Source: CAMBDR01 sp046597185
Lineage (GTDB): Bacteria > Pseudomonadota > Gammaproteobacteria > Burkholderiales > Burkholderiaceae_D
Length of the DNA stretch: 7,184 bases
Assembly: GCA_046597185.1 (NCBI GenBank)
Contig: JBKJLF010000771.1
Span: 1-7,184, forward strand
Direction of reading: 5' to 3'
Part shown: positions 6,449 through 7,184 of the stretch, in pieces
Numbering within the stretch: the first letter of the stretch is position 1
Layout of the letters: each line of letters begins with the position of its first letter
Translations under genes and position numbers: made by a program
The notes under the pieces: model-generated
What the model was told of the DNA's origin: nothing
Databases searched by the model: none
The model's input: only the letters and a program-made list of their open reading frames with translations

Positions 6449-6463
6449 GCGACAGGCTGCTAG
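6449..6463 (-). repeat. Right terminal inverted repeat (IS end copy 3)
   Basis: GCGACAGGCTGCTAG, the exact complement of 5978-5992. It marks the right end of the deleted element. Confidence 0.9.
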
Positions 6464-6778
6464 TGCCGCGCCCAAGATCAATAATGCATATTCATGACTA
6501 TTACCCATGCTTTGCCCGACGCCTTGTAATGCGATTTAACGGATAGAAAACCAAGCGCATGCGTCAAAGTATTACACGTCAAAGCCTGCAAAATCAATCT
6601 AAATTTGATGTTTTGCATCCAAAAATAACTCGGGTAAATTGATTGAACCCATCAGCCAAACAACAAGCAAAGCCGTGATACCTTGCTGAAACCGTGTTTT
6701 CGGCTACAGAGCAAGTAGAATAGACGAGCAGTTATGTAATCGAATGTTGCCCCCAACCACCCATTTTGGAGTAGCTTA
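6464..6778. other. Intergenic stretch without a confident gene
   Basis: This 315-bp gap lies between the IS relic and the carbonic anhydrase gene. Several short frames are open on both strands. Plus strand: ATG 6559 to TGA 6642 reads MRQSITRQSLQNQSKFDVLH and a short tail. Minus strand: one frame from about 6536 into the end repeat contains MGNSHEYALLILGAALA. None has a clear Shine-Dalgarno sequence or a recognised domain. An 8-bp direct repeat CGTCAAAG occurs at 6562 and 6577. It could be decayed coding DNA, part of a dispersed intergenic repeat, or simply the leader of the downstream gene. No strong promoter is evident by eye; TAGAAT at 6716-6721 is the best -10 candidate but lacks a good -35. 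Confidence 0.4.
6768..6771 (+). promoter_or_regulatory. Ribosome binding site of the carbonic anhydrase gene
   Basis: GGAG lies seven bases before the ATG at 6779, a near-ideal arrangement. Confidence 0.7.
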
Positions 6779-7184
6779 ATGAAAAAATCCACCATCCTTA
6801 TTGTTCTTGCCGCCGCATTTCCCCTTTGGGCCTACGCCAGTGACGACCACGCGCACGACGCGCAAGCGGTTGGCGATGATGTCATTGCGCAACAAAATGC
6901 CACCTTGGCGAAAAATACTGAAGGTAAAGGCTTCGGGCCACAATCGCCGCGCGATCTGGGTTCTGGCAAGGGCGAAAACCGCGTCATCTTCAGCACCGCC
7001 CCGGCCTATTCGAGCATGAATTTGTGTAACATCCATTTCCACAAAAGTGCCGAACACAAAGGTGGGCAATTCACCCACTATGCTGGCAACGGCGACGGCA
7101 AGGGTTACGGCACTGGCTACCAATACAATGGCAAATTGACCGAAGCCGAACTGGCCCCGCTCCCAGAGGCCGTGTGCAAAGGTG
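6779..7184 (+). CDS. Secreted delta-class carbonic anhydrase-like protein (5' part)
   Basis: The first 135 residues of a gene that continues past the window. Residues 1-20 are a Sec signal peptide (KK, hydrophobic core, AYA before S21), so the product is probably periplasmic. The mature part begins His/Asp-rich (DDHAHDAQ) and then reads FGPQSPRDL (52-60) and FSTAPAYSSMNLCNIHFHKS (71-90). AEHKGG (91-96) and a Gly-rich YAGNGDGKGYGTGY (101-114) follow. C83, H86, H88, E92, H93 and C133 stand out. The CNIHFHxxAEH pattern matches the metal-site region of delta-class carbonic anhydrases and their bacterial relatives (CA_like); H86 and H88 are likely zinc ligands. Such enzymes interconvert CO2 and bicarbonate. 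The class name is recalled from the motif and the C-terminal half is not visible. A GGAG seven bases upstream fixes the start. The gene stands apart from the T6SS genes. Confidence 0.72.
   Translation, partial: MKKSTILIVLAAAFPLWAYASDDHAHDAQAVGDDVIAQQNATLAKNTEGKGFGPQSPRDLGSGKGENRVIFSTAPAYSSMNLCNIHFHKSAEHKGGQFTHYAGNGDGKGYGTGYQYNGKLTEAELAPLPEAVCKG

Larger units (their letters stand above)
5978..6463 (+). mobile_element. Internally deleted IS1182-like element (MITE-like)
   Basis: A 486-bp segment bounded by perfect 15-bp inverted repeats (CTAGCAGCCTGTCGC at 5978-5992 and its complement at 6449-6463). The match continues imperfectly to about 29 bp (24 of 29), with a run of A at the inner edge of each end. 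The outermost CTAG on both sides could be a 4-bp target duplication, leaving a 478-bp element at 5982-6459; the sequence cannot settle whether CTAG belongs to the element. The interior is much richer in A+T at both ends than the neighbours. It carries three pieces of one transposase (6082-6322), so it is a shrunken copy of a larger insertion sequence. It cannot move by itself, but a related transposase could act on its intact ends. Confidence 0.8.

Noticed and set aside
5269..6463. The three CTAGCAGCCTGTCG copies as a CRISPR array or phage attachment sites
   Set aside because: Spacing is irregular (about 700 and 460 bp), one copy is inverted, and transposase pieces lie beside the copies. IS ends explain them.

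Overview
The window looks like chromosomal DNA from a betaproteobacterium with a moderate G+C content (about half, judged by eye). The Burkholderiales, for example an Oxalobacteraceae genus such as Undibacterium, would fit. This placement rests on gene content and protein style and is an inference.

Positions 1-4122 are one tightly packed, plus-strand operon from the edge of a type VI secretion system (T6SS) cluster. It runs: short FHA protein TagH (37-1041), PP2C-type protein phosphatase (about 1034-1831), membrane Ser/Thr kinase with a periplasmic PEGA-like domain (1887-3611), and a TssQ-like lipoprotein with helical repeats (3625-4122). Kinase, phosphatase and FHA protein together are the parts of the threonine-phosphorylation switch known for T6SS (PpkA-PppA-Fha in Pseudomonas). 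The kinase would phosphorylate a target read by the FHA domain, the phosphatase would reset it, and the lipoprotein may link the switch to the envelope.

Positions 4121-4180 hold six head-to-tail copies of a 10-bp unit, directly after the lipoprotein stop codon. They are followed by an AI-2E/PerM-family membrane permease (4212-5231) and a GC-rich hairpin (5244-5262).

Positions 5263-6463 are a graveyard of insertion sequences. Three copies of a 14-15 bp end sequence (CTAGCAGCCTGTCG) mark two relics of IS1182-like elements. The first (5269-5402, minus) is a transposase N-terminus fused straight to an end repeat. The second (5978-6463) is a complete but internally deleted element, about 480 bp, with terminal inverted repeats. 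It still encodes recognisable N-terminal, middle and C-terminal pieces of one transposase. A NarL/FixJ-type response regulator gene (minus strand, 5403-about 5981) is trapped between them and has lost its first ~20 residues exactly at the end repeat. The missing part is not on the far side of the element, so a rearrangement rather than a simple insertion is implied.

Positions 6464-6778 have no confident gene. At 6779 a secreted delta-class carbonic anhydrase-like gene begins and runs off the window end.

No tRNA, rRNA or CRISPR array was seen.
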